12,458 nucleotides of DNA from PUPG01 sp031323845 (GCA_031323845.1 JAVIYP010000070.1:1-12458); one strand, 5' to 3'; counted from the stretch's first letter, positions 1-6,265 are shown. Notes: generated by a model not told the origin, from the letters alone. Made by a program: numbers and translations.

Positions 1-191
1 TTGACTTTTTCGTAAAGGGTATCGGTAAAAAACCACGAAGCGTTTCTGGCCTTTTCTCTCGGAGAAATGCCCGTTTCGTCAAAACCCCTTCGTTGTTCAG
101 CTTCGCCCCGGGCAACAAACGACCAGCCGATTTCGCCGGCATATTTTAGTATGCGGGCTTGTACGGATTTATGTTCGGTGGGTTTAGTCAT
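1..191 (-). CDS. hsdR: Type I restriction enzyme R subunit HsdR, N-terminal fragment (runs off left edge)
   Basis: Reading leftward from the ATG at 191, 63 codons stay open to the window edge. The peptide begins MTKPTEHKSVQARIL and continues with an IGW segment, an E-A-E-Q-R-R-G-F stretch and a final LYEKV. This is the familiar beginning of HsdR proteins, the ATP-dependent translocase/endonuclease subunit that cleaves unmodified DNA when complexed with HsdM and HsdS. The nuclease (PD-ExK) and helicase motifs lie outside the window, so activity cannot be judged. It starts 12 nt after the stop of the glycosylase gene and is the last visible gene of the hsd operon. The call rests on the N-terminal pattern and on its position behind hsdM and hsdS; no other family fits as well. 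Confidence 0.85.
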   Translation of the reverse strand, partial: MTKPTEHKSVQARILKYAGEIGWSFVARGEAEQRRGFDETGISPREKARNASWFFTDTLYEKV

Positions 192-203
192 AAATAAAAG
201 TTT

Positions 204-671
204 TTAGTTTTTCCAAAACCTTTCATCCCAATAGTTGTGAGCTGTAGGAGATGTTGAAGGGGCGACAAAAAACCGGGTAGTTCCTTGCGTATATGATTGT
301 AAGCCGTATTCGACTTTGTGATTACCAGAAAAAGCTTTTGCAGCTGCTTTGCCATTAAAGCAAACAAACCGGGGTTTATATTTAGATATCTTTTCCTTAA
401 ATCCCATTATATCAAAATCTTCAGGGCTTAAATCCTTGTCTACTCCTGATTTTAATTTAACTAAATCGGTTAAACCTATTCCATAATGAAGCAACTCTCT
501 ATATTGAGTTGGGATGAGTTGAACAGGGGTAAATTCTGCTTGAAACAAAATACAATAAAACTTATTGCCACATCCAGCATAATAAGCCTCCTGTTGGGCT
601 GATCGGTTCCCAACTGACGTACCACAAAATACTACTTTTAAATCATTTTTTAATAAATCTTGCAATTTCAA
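204..671 (-). CDS. Mug/TDG-like (uracil/mismatch) DNA glycosylase family protein in the hsd operon
   Basis: A 155-residue protein of the uracil-DNA glycosylase superfamily, closest by eye to the mismatch-specific Mug/TDG branch. These enzymes cut damaged or mismatched bases from DNA by base flipping. Visible landmarks are a hydrophobic strand leading to motif 1 (LKVVFCGTSVG, residues 11-21), NKF at 36-38 (Mug has NRFW), YGIGLTDLV at 63-71, a second hydrophobic strand RFVCFNGKAA (101-110), and motif 2 APSTSPTA (137-144), where Mug has NPSG. In E. coli Mug motif 1 is GINPG with catalytic Asn18; here the aligned residue is Ser19, so the chemistry or substrate may differ. The length is near that of Mug. 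The gene lies 8 nt after hsdS and 12 nt before hsdR in the same orientation, so it is probably co-transcribed with them. It looks AT-richer than the housekeeping genes. Family assignment is fairly secure; substrate and role in the operon are unknown. Confidence 0.8.
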   Translation of the reverse strand: MKLQDLLKNDLKVVFCGTSVGNRSAQQEAYYAGCGNKFYCILFQAEFTPVQLIPTQYRELLHYGIGLTDLVKLKSGVDKDLSPEDFDIMGFKEKISKYKPRFVCFNGKAAAKAFSGNHKVEYGLQSYTQGTTRFFVAPSTSPTAHNYWDERFWKN

Positions 672-679
672 TTCATGTC

Positions 680-1888
680 TTATTTTTCCGCCGCTACACT
701 CAACGGCTGTTCTTCAATTCTATACTCTTTATCGGGGGATTCGGCTTCGCTCAGCCCCCAGAAATCAATCTTATGCACCCTCCTTTGCCCCGTCATCAAC
801 TCATGCAACAGGGTTTTGAAAAGGGCGGTCAGGGATTGTTTTTTCTTTTGGTGAAATAATAGTTTATTTTCAAACAGATTAAGTGATTTAGCGATAAACC
901 TACGTTCAGCTTTTGAAGGCAACCCCAGTTTAAGTTTTTTCAAGCTGCTCCATGAAGTTCTTGGATGCTGAACTCCAGTTGTAGTTGACTTTGCAAAATC
1001 GATTAACATCTCTGTATGAAAGAAATGTATTAAAAAATCGTTTTCTACATCATTCTTTCCGGTAAAAATCAAAATATCAGTAGAACTAATACCATCAAAA
1101 TGAGCAATTACAGCTTTATCCAGATATGGTCGGAGTTTACCATAAAGTATCTCTCCTTTTTTAAAAGCAGCTTTTGAACTGACAACTTCACTTTCTCTTC
1201 CAAAGTCCGTTAAATATATTTGACCTGGTATAATGTGCTCTAACCCAACATAAAGTTTATCTCCATTTGGATTTGGTTGAATACTTATTGAAATTCTCTC
1301 ACAAATATCTCCTAACTCCACCACCTCCCAACTCTCCGGCACCAACCCTATTTCCGTTTCTTTTTGTGGTTCACCATACAGACCTTCAGTAAAGAGCTTT
1401 TGCATCAGGGCTTTTTTTAGTTCAATGGTGGTTTTTATGAGTTTGTCCTGCTGCTCTATGGCTTTTTGTATAGTGCTTAATATGTAGGCGATTTTGCGTT
1501 GCTCGGGGAGTGGGGGGATTCGAACAGTGACATTATTAAGTGAATTTCTATCTAACGTTGGGACTGAAACTCCAGTCTTAAATCTTCCTGCATTAAAATA
1601 TACAAGAAAGAAATAAGTAAACAATGCATCGTTTCCTTTAAAGTCTTTTACATAAAGAGCAGTATTATGCGCCCAAAAATCTTGCTTATAAAAATTCGCT
1701 TTACCACAAGTTCCACTTCTACCAATCGTTACACCCGGTGCTTTAACAATCGCTATGTTATGAAATCCAATTATCCCATTTGAACCCGCTACCGGAATAC
1801 TTCCGCTTCGAAAGCTTGTTTTTGTCAGGTCTTTTCCACGCTGCAATGCAATAAATTCGGGAAATACTATTTCTTTCCAACCTTCCAT
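680..1888 (-). CDS. hsdS: Type I restriction-modification specificity subunit HsdS
   Basis: A 402-residue HsdS, the subunit that selects the bipartite target sequence for both methylation and cleavage. It has the usual two-fold layout: target recognition domain 1 (about 1-124, opening with a W-K-x-V-x-F-x-E-F-like segment and IPVAGSNGIIG at 31-41), a conserved central helix with PPLPEQRKIA (125-134) and a long helical spacer to about 170, target recognition domain 2 (GLVPESWEVVELGDI, from 181), and a second conserved helix with LPSKAERRFIAKSL (323-336) up to about 370. The two conserved regions would pack as the antiparallel coil setting the spacing of the half sites. The start ATG overlaps the stop of the upstream ORF6N gene by one base (TAATG), supporting coupled translation. 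About 30 residues after the second helix form an acidic tail of unknown use. Only one hsdS and no inverted partner is visible, so phase variation by inversion is not indicated here. The recognition sequence cannot be read from sequence alone. Confidence 0.95.
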   Translation of the reverse strand: MEGWKEIVFPEFIALQRGKDLTKTSFRSGSIPVAGSNGIIGFHNIAIVKAPGVTIGRSGTCGKANFYKQDFWAHNTALYVKDFKGNDALFTYFFLVYFNAGRFKTGVSVPTLDRNSLNNVTVRIPPLPEQRKIAYILSTIQKAIEQQDKLIKTTIELKKALMQKLFTEGLYGEPQKETEIGLVPESWEVVELGDICERISISIQPNPNGDKLYVGLEHIIPGQIYLTDFGRESEVVSSKAAFKKGEILYGKLRPYLDKAVIAHFDGISSTDILIFTGKNDVENDFLIHFFHTEMLIDFAKSTTTGVQHPRTSWSSLKKLKLGLPSKAERRFIAKSLNLFENKLLFHQKKKQSLTALFKTLLHELMTGQRRVHKIDFWGLSEAESPDKEYRIEEQPLSVAAEK

Positions 1889-2805
1889 TATATCCCCAAT
1901 TTTTGAATAATAACCAATGAGTCCTTTTCCATTTTAGAAAACGCAAACCATTTCTTTCCCAAATCTTTCAGCGAAGCACCTATGTGATACACTTCTGCGT
2001 TGTCAATCAACAGAAACCTGTCGTGTGAGGCATTAAAAGTGTGAAGGCTTAATCCGCCATACTGTGAGTTAAACTTTTTGGCATCCTGCTGCAAAGCCCG
2101 GCTGATTGTTTTTGTGTAAATACCAATACGCACTCCTTTTTTCTTTTTTGCAAGGAGTGACAGCACGGTATCATCTACATAGTTGTCAATCAATATCAGG
2201 CTGCTGTTGGCGCTTTTTACCAGATCACTGATAAACAGCCAGGCGTCAAACACCTGTCCATTGAAGAAGATGCCCTGCCTGGGTTTTAGCGATTGTTTTT
2301 CCATGGCATCAAGCAGAATCTGAACTTTGTTTTCCGTATCAACTTGTTTGGTTTCAATATTCTGTATGCGTTTCAGAAGGCTGGCATTTTCCAAAAGGAA
2401 ATGACGCATTTTAACAAAAGCATCCATAATTACGATGCTCATTTTTACAGCCGTTTCTGAGTTGAGAACTGCCGATAACATTGCGACACCTTGCTCTGTG
2501 AAAACATAAGGCAAATACCTTCTGCCACCTCTTTCTTTTGAGGTGCCATTTTGGAACCTCAAAGATTCATCTGTGTTTATGGTGCCATTTTGGAACCTCA
2601 AACTGTCATATTCCTCCCTGGTCAGTTGAAACATGAATGATTCGGGAAAACGATCCGGATTTCTTTTTACAGCCCGGTTAAGATATTTGGTCTCGATACC
2701 ATATAAATCAGCCAAATGCTCATCAAGCATCACTTGCTTGCCTCTGATTGTAAAAATCAGGTTGATGATATTTTGCTGATATTTTTCAATGGTTTTATTA
2801 ATCAT
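1888..2805 (-). CDS. ORF6N-domain DNA-binding-type protein with C-terminal PLD-like (degenerate HKD) domain
   Basis: A 305-residue protein. Residues about 12-110 match the ORF6N domain, a KilA-N-related module common in phage and Bacteroidetes proteins (IRGKQVMLDEHLADLYGIET at 20-39, then RNPDRFPESFMFQLT, and RYLPYVFTEQGVAML at 96-110). Residues about 135-172 look helical or coiled-coil. The tail from about 178 resembles a phospholipase D-like fold: a hydrophobic strand SLILIDNYVDD (202-212), then HDRFLLID at 261-268, which fits HxKx4D with Arg263 in place of Lys, then GASLKD. Only one such motif is present, so catalysis would need a dimer or may be absent. The start overlaps the hsdM stop by 4 nt (ATGA) and the end overlaps hsdS by 1 nt, so it is built into the R-M operon. 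It carries an in-frame duplication of SLRFQNGT (68-75 and 81-88). Domain calls are fairly secure; the function in restriction loci is not known to me. Confidence 0.85.
   Translation of the reverse strand: MINKTIEKYQQNIINLIFTIRGKQVMLDEHLADLYGIETKYLNRAVKRNPDRFPESFMFQLTREEYDSLRFQNGTINTDESLRFQNGTSKERGGRRYLPYVFTEQGVAMLSAVLNSETAVKMSIVIMDAFVKMRHFLLENASLLKRIQNIETKQVDTENKVQILLDAMEKQSLKPRQGIFFNGQVFDAWLFISDLVKSANSSLILIDNYVDDTVLSLLAKKKKGVRIGIYTKTISRALQQDAKKFNSQYGGLSLHTFNASHDRFLLIDNAEVYHIGASLKDLGKKWFAFSKMEKDSLVIIQKLGI
2542..2602. repeat. 22-bp direct repeat inside the ORF6N gene
   Basis: Two exact 22-bp copies, at 2542-2563 and 2581-2602, each beginning ggtgccattttggaacc on the plus strand. Their starts are 39 bp apart, that is 13 codons, so the reading frame is kept and the protein shows SLRFQNGT twice. 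The duplication lies just before the conserved GGRRYLPY segment of the ORF6N domain. Confidence 0.95.
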
Positions 2806-4394
2806 ATCCCCAACTTTTCCAGAATTTTTGTCAATTCGTTGTCAATGGTAGCAGCTTCATCTTCCAGCGTTTTGAGTTCTTCCACGATCTCCTCAATGGG
2901 TCGGTAGGATTCGGCATCGTTTATTTGAATATATCTGCTGGGGCTGATGTTGTAATCGTTCTTTATGATTTCCTCCTTGCTCACCAGCCGGGCAAACTTT
3001 TCTTGTTCCTCAAAGGCCATGTAGTGTTCGGTAATTTTTTCAATACCGGACTGTGGTATATAGTTTTTCGGGTCACCCTTTTCAAACTCTTTGCCGGCGT
3101 GAAGCAGGTAAATTTTGTTCGGGTGCTTTTTGGCGTTGTTAAGAAATATAATGATACCAGGAGCAGAAGTGTTGTAAAACAGGTTTTCAGGCAGGTAAAT
3201 GACTCCTTCAATTAAATCTTCATCAACAAACCACTTGCGCACATTTTTTTCTTTATTGTTGCCCTGATTTCCACTGCCCCGGCTGGCTGCTCCTGTGTCT
3301 AAAACCACAGCTGCACGGCCTGCTTTCCCTGGATGTTTTAAAGGGTCTTTAAGACTGCTATAAATATGTTGCATCCAGCCCCAGTCTATTTTGCCGCCAC
3401 AACTACCGGCAGGGAAGCGTTCCAGTTCGTCATTAATAAAAAAGTCATCACTGATATAGGAAAGGCTGTCTCTACCCTGGTTCCACATGGGATTGGCAAC
3501 CACACGGTCGAACTTTTTCAGGGAATTGCCTTCTCTGAATTTCGGGCTTCGTAAAGTGTCGCCAATTTCAATACTTCCTTCCATATCATGAATGACCATG
3601 TTCATTTTGCTCATGGCCCAGGTGGCCGGCGTAAATTCCTGCCCATGAAGCTGCAAAGGAGCGTATTTATTTTTGGAACGCAAATTCATTTTTGCTTCCA
3701 TCTCCAGCTCACATTTGATAAGCAGTCCGCCACTACCACAGCAAGGGTCGTAAATGTCCATACCTGGTTCGGCATCCATTATTTTTGCCATGATAATGCC
3801 TACTGCGGCAGGTGTGTAAAACTCACCGGCACTCTGTCCGCTGCCCTCGGCGAATTTGCGTATCAGGTATTCGTAGCTTCGACCGATAATATCCGGTTCA
3901 ACATCTTTTAACCCAAGCCGTTTTTCAGCAATTTTTTCAATAAGCTTGCTCAAGCGGTCATCATCAATATCCCGTTGCCCGTGTGTTGTGGCATTAAAAT
4001 CAATCCGGTCGATGATTCCCTGCAGATCCTTATTAAGTTTAGCGATATCCCTTAAAATATCAGTAAGTTTCTGCCCGATTTTATCAGAGAGAGTACGTAT
4101 AACATCCCATGTTCTCTCTGTTTCCGGATCCTTTGGTTTTAACGGGATAAAAAACCGAACCAGCGTTTTATCCCGTTCAACCAGCTGCATAGCCTTTGTC
4201 CTTGATGCAATATTTTCTGCAATCCGGTCAATTTCGTCATCAAATACATCACAAAGCCGCTTTACAAAAATCAGCGGCAAAATAAAATCCTTGTATTTCG
4301 GGGCATCAGCAGCACCCCTGATACTGCAGGCTGCATCCCAGATCCATCTTTCCATGGATTTTATTTTTTCCCCGTTTCCGTTCTTTCTGCTCAT
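2802..4394 (-). CDS. hsdM: Type I restriction-modification DNA methyltransferase subunit HsdM
   Basis: A 530-residue HsdM, the SAM-dependent N6-adenine methyltransferase subunit that with HsdS forms the modification enzyme and with HsdR the restriction complex. The N-terminal HsdM domain (about 13-165) contains IKSMERWIWDAACSIRG and a typical FILPLIFVKRLCDVFDDE stretch. The catalytic part follows: GEFYTP at 190-195, SAM-binding motif I DPCCGSGG at 216-223, QEFTPATWAMSKMNM (252-266 region), and motif IV NPMW at 301-304, a variant of the usual NPPF/Y. A conserved LPENLFYNTS segment lies at 401-410. Length is normal for the family. It is the first gene of the operon, with a candidate -7 element about 37 nt upstream of its ATG. 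Its TGA overlaps the ATG of the ORF6N gene (ATGA). No frameshift or missing block was seen, so it is probably functional. Confidence 0.96.
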   Translation of the reverse strand: MSRKNGNGEKIKSMERWIWDAACSIRGAADAPKYKDFILPLIFVKRLCDVFDDEIDRIAENIASRTKAMQLVERDKTLVRFFIPLKPKDPETERTWDVIRTLSDKIGQKLTDILRDIAKLNKDLQGIIDRIDFNATTHGQRDIDDDRLSKLIEKIAEKRLGLKDVEPDIIGRSYEYLIRKFAEGSGQSAGEFYTPAAVGIIMAKIMDAEPGMDIYDPCCGSGGLLIKCELEMEAKMNLRSKNKYAPLQLHGQEFTPATWAMSKMNMVIHDMEGSIEIGDTLRSPKFREGNSLKKFDRVVANPMWNQGRDSLSYISDDFFINDELERFPAGSCGGKIDWGWMQHIYSSLKDPLKHPGKAGRAAVVLDTGAASRGSGNQGNNKEKNVRKWFVDEDLIEGVIYLPENLFYNTSAPGIIIFLNNAKKHPNKIYLLHAGKEFEKGDPKNYIPQSGIEKITEHYMAFEEQEKFARLVSKEEIIKNDYNISPSRYIQINDAESYRPIEEIVEELKTLEDEAATIDNELTKILEKLGI

Positions 4395-4431
4395 ATAGAT
4401 TTATTTCTAACCGTTGCTTAAATTACCAAAG

Positions 4432-4439
4432 CAAAGGTA
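4432..4439 (-). promoter_or_regulatory. Candidate Bacteroidetes-type -7 element for the hsd operon
   Basis: On the minus strand the bases from 4439 down to 4432 read TACCTTTG, an exact fit to the Bacteroidetes -7 consensus TAnnTTTG, ending 37 nt before the hsdM start. No convincing TTTG/TTG -33 element was found at the expected distance upstream, so the call is tentative. Confidence 0.4.
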
Positions 4440-4766
4440 CACTCTTTTGAAATTCATGGTTGTACGTTGGCAATGGAATTGTAAGTAATTATATTTATCC
4501 TTGTTGGTACGGATTTGATTAATGACAAATTTTACAAACGAAGCAGAGTATTTATCCCTGGTTACCTCTGCTTGTGAACCCGACCGCCTAACGAATTCAT
4601 CCTAAACTGGTTGCAGCTTCAGTAATGCGTTGCGTTTTTTCCTCGTAATAATTTTTTCAGGTATTATTCTTTCTGATCGTAAATCTACAGCACTGCTTAT
4701 CTATGCAACTTGAGAGTATTTTTCTAATCCTATAAAAATATAAAAAAAGCGGATGAATTTAACAGG

Positions 4767-4952
4767 TAAGCCAATGTTTTAACATATTGGTATATTCGGG
4801 TATTTGAGGGTTACAGGGTTCTAAAGGACTTTGAATGAGGCACAAAAGTGGTAATTACGGGCAGCATCTTCCACGAGTTTAGTGTGGAATATCCAGCCGA
4901 ATACAAGCCGGATGATTTGTTGTCAATGGAATGGTATTTTATACCTTGTTAA
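4767..4952 (+). pseudogene. Possible decayed coding remnant, unknown product
   Basis: One plus-strand frame here reads like protein on both sides of a stop codon. Before the TGA at 4836-4838 it gives RVFEGYRVLKDFE, and after it GTKVVITGSIFHEFSVEYPA, continuing EYKPDDLLSMEWYFIPC up to the TAA at 4950-4952. The second part has a natural mix of charged, aromatic and proline residues and no start codon before the stretch at its beginning. I do not recognise the family. It may be a 3' gene fragment with a nonsense mutation, or chance. The limits are approximate. Confidence 0.3.
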
Positions 4953-5060
4953 TACCTCTCTTCAATTGGTACACAAACGATCTTCCGCAGCGTTGTTCTG
5001 TATTTTTTTGTTTCAGGACTAATCTCTATTATATAATCAGAACCAGCAAATTCCGGCCAC

Positions 5061-5306
5061 CTATTCGAACCGGCCCCTTTCAAACTCCTTCACCACGCGT
5101 TTGGCGCTGTCCTCATCCTTTTTCGATACGATCAGCCTGACATCACCCTTGCCGGGCGTCTTGTTGAAAGGGAACAAGGTGCCGAAGTACTCATTGTTCA
5201 GGAATGCCCTGATGCCTTCGTTCTCCAGAAGGTTCTGCAATAATGCCGCCTCCCAGGCATGACCGGTAAACACGATAACGGGTTTGGATCTTTGCTGTTT
5301 CGCCAT
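5061..5306 (-). CDS. DUF2007-like small protein
   Basis: An 81-residue protein starting MAKQQRSKPVIVFTGHAWEA. The pattern is a strand, then H-A-W-E-A-A-L-L-Q-N-L-L-E-N-E-G-I with alternating helix, then a short strand, and a closing V-R-L-I-V plus helix rich in K/E (residues about 62-78). It resembles DUF2007 (putative signal-transducing) proteins, small beta-alpha domains with an A-x-x-x-x-x-L-x-x-x-G-I core whose biochemical role is not established. The frame stays open upstream to 5402 (113 residues), but a strong minus-strand terminator sits inside that extension and the added residues look unlike the family, so the ATG at 5306 is preferred. It probably has its own promoter between 5306 and the terminator, though none is clear. 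It is cytoplasmic by appearance, with no signal or membrane segment. Confidence 0.7.
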   Translation of the reverse strand: MAKQQRSKPVIVFTGHAWEAALLQNLLENEGIRAFLNNEYFGTLFPFNKTPGKGDVRLIVSKKDEDSAKRVVKEFERGRFE

Positions 5307-5358
5307 AATGTTATGGATGCACCAGGGTTTATCGCTTGGTTTCTTAACGTAAAAGTAC

Positions 5359-5390
5359 AAAAAAAGACCCGCCGCTGCTGCCGACGGGTC
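5359..5390 (-). terminator. Intrinsic terminator after the small exported-protein gene
   Basis: The segment 5366-5390 folds on the minus strand into a 9-bp stem (outer GACCCG/CGGGTC, one G-U pair, then CG/CG) with a 7-nt loop. Seven T residues follow on that strand (plus-strand A run at 5359-5365). On the plus strand the same stem has an A-C mismatch and lacks a T tract, so it acts leftward. It lies 60 nt after the stop of the upstream gene. Confidence 0.8.
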
Positions 5391-5449
5391 AAAAACCCAC
5401 ATGAAAGTATGAAAGAGATGTTCCTGTTTGATGGAAACTGTATAAGTAC

Positions 5450-5746
5450 CTACTTTTTTACTGTCCGGAAAACCGTCTCAAGGTCAAAAGGAAGTGCCTC
5501 CTCTGTCTCTGGCCTGGTTAATTCGCTCAGGTCAAATACCTTGTAGATTTTTTCATTCCTGATGTTTTCGGCCTCGTTTGCCACGGCAAAGGGCAGGGGC
5601 TCGGCTGCTTCCTCAGGCATGATGGGCTGAATCAGCTTCTGTCCCAGGGAACTCCAGAAGGTAAGAGTGGTTTCGGTTGGATTTGCCTTTACAGCTGTGA
5701 TGCTGAAGATAATGGCTGCTGCGGTGATGATCATTTTTGCTTTCAT
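5450..5746 (-). CDS. Small exported protein of unknown function
   Basis: A 98-residue protein with a clear signal peptide: MKAKM, a hydrophobic core IITAAAIIFSITA (6-18), then V-K-A, with likely cleavage after Ala21 to leave NPTETTLTF. There is no Cys at the cleavage site, so it is a secreted or periplasmic protein, not a lipoprotein. The mature part (about 77 residues) is acidic in the middle (EEAAEPLPF, 45-53) and carries short YKVFDLSELTRPE and LPFDLETVF segments. I recognise no domain. The ATG at 5746 fits the signal peptide well. It stands alone, flanked by a long spacer upstream and a strong terminator downstream, so it is probably monocistronic. Existence as a gene is likely; function is open. 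Confidence 0.7.
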   Translation of the reverse strand: MKAKMIITAAAIIFSITAVKANPTETTLTFWSSLGQKLIQPIMPEEAAEPLPFAVANEAENIRNEKIYKVFDLSELTRPETEEALPFDLETVFRTVKK

Positions 5747-5852
5747 GACTTTTGGTTTTATATGTTTGTTACTATCAGTTTTCTTGTTGTCTTCACTGAA
5801 TGATTATCCATCTCCGTGCCAAAACTTATAAAGTATTGTAATATAATATATT

Positions 5853-5886
5853 AAAAAGTATTGTTAATGTTTTGAAAGCTGCCAAA
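5853..5886 (-). promoter_or_regulatory. Candidate promoter of the small exported-protein gene
   Basis: On the minus strand TTTG (5886-5883) is followed after 22 nt by TACTTTTT (5860-5853), which matches 7 of 8 positions of the Bacteroidetes TAnnTTTG -7 element. This spacing is about right for -33/-7. It would give a leader of roughly 100 nt. The surrounding DNA is very AT-rich, so a chance match is possible. Confidence 0.35.
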
Positions 5887-5896
5887 TGTGTTCGTT

Positions 5897-5927
5897 TGCG
5901 TACACTTGATTTGCATAAACGTACGCA
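5897..5927. repeat. Inverted repeat TGCGTAC / GTACGCA, possible operator
   Basis: Perfect 7-bp arms TGCGTAC (5897-5903) and GTACGCA (5921-5927) flank a 17-nt spacer, placing the arm centres 24 bp apart, roughly two helical turns. It lies just upstream of the candidate promoter of the exported-protein gene. It could be a binding site for a dimeric regulator, but the arms are short and no regulator is known. Confidence 0.4.
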
Positions 5928-6032
5928 TTTTACGGACAGAGAACTATTGGTGAATTGTTGAATCGTTTAATCGTTTAAATGTTTATTTGTTGGTCTTTTC
6001 TTTGTGAAGGATTAGGAGCTAGAAGCTTGTTT

Positions 6033-6158
6033 CGAACGCAGTGAGAAACCTGCAAGGAGGTCTGTTGTTTTTGGCGAACGCAGTGAGAAACCTGCAAGGA
6101 GGTCTGTTGTTTTTGGCGAACGAAGTGAGAAACCTGTTAGGAGGTCTGTAGTCGAAGG
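6033..6158. repeat. Three tandem copies of a 42-bp unit
   Basis: The units run 6033-6074, 6075-6116 and 6117-6158, beginning cgaacgcagtgagaaacctg. The first two are identical; the third differs at several places, mostly in its second half. There are no spacers between units. Confidence 0.95.
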
Positions 6159-6168
6159 GAGAAAGAGA

Positions 6169-6203
6169 AGTCGGAGGTCGGAGGTCGGAAGTCGGAAGAC
6201 AGA
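6169..6203. repeat. Run of 7-bp tandem repeats (rGTCGGA type)
   Basis: Five consecutive heptamers read agtcgga, ggtcgga, ggtcgga, agtcgga and a degenerate agacaga. They directly follow the 42-bp array. This is a simple-sequence tract that could vary in copy number by slippage. Confidence 0.9.
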
Positions 6204-6265
6204 GGTTTTCCTGTAAAGGAGGGACAGGTGCACGGTAACCAAAGAATGAATATATGCAACGCGGA

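Larger units (their letters stand above)
4395..5060. other. Gene-poor intergenic region between hsdM and the DUF2007 gene
   Basis: A 666-bp AT-rich stretch without a credible intact gene. It holds the hsdM leader and candidate promoter at its left end and a possible coding remnant (about 4767-4952). The rest shows no tRNA, long repeat or recognisable mobile-element end. Open frames here are short and do not resemble known proteins. The downstream end of the DUF2007 gene lies at its right edge. Confidence 0.6.
5747..6265. other. Non-coding spacer with repeats between the exported-protein gene and ilvA
   Basis: This 519-bp stretch holds a candidate promoter, a 7-bp inverted repeat at 5897-5927, three 42-bp tandem units at 6033-6158 and a run of 7-bp units at 6169-6203. 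Frames reading through the 42-bp units on the minus strand are open only because 42 is a multiple of 3. The resulting peptides are low-complexity and not believed to be genes. No clear ilvA terminator was found. Confidence 0.7.

Noticed and set aside
3588..4398. Plus-strand frames of 107 and 150 residues opposite hsdM
   Set aside because: Shadows of the clear HsdM frame with no family resemblance.
5307..5402. Longer N-terminus for the DUF2007 protein (start at 5402)
   Set aside because: It would run through a strong minus-strand terminator, and the added residues do not resemble the family.
6033..6158. Possible CRISPR-like array
   Set aside because: The units are directly adjacent with no unique spacers, only three copies exist, and no cas gene is present.
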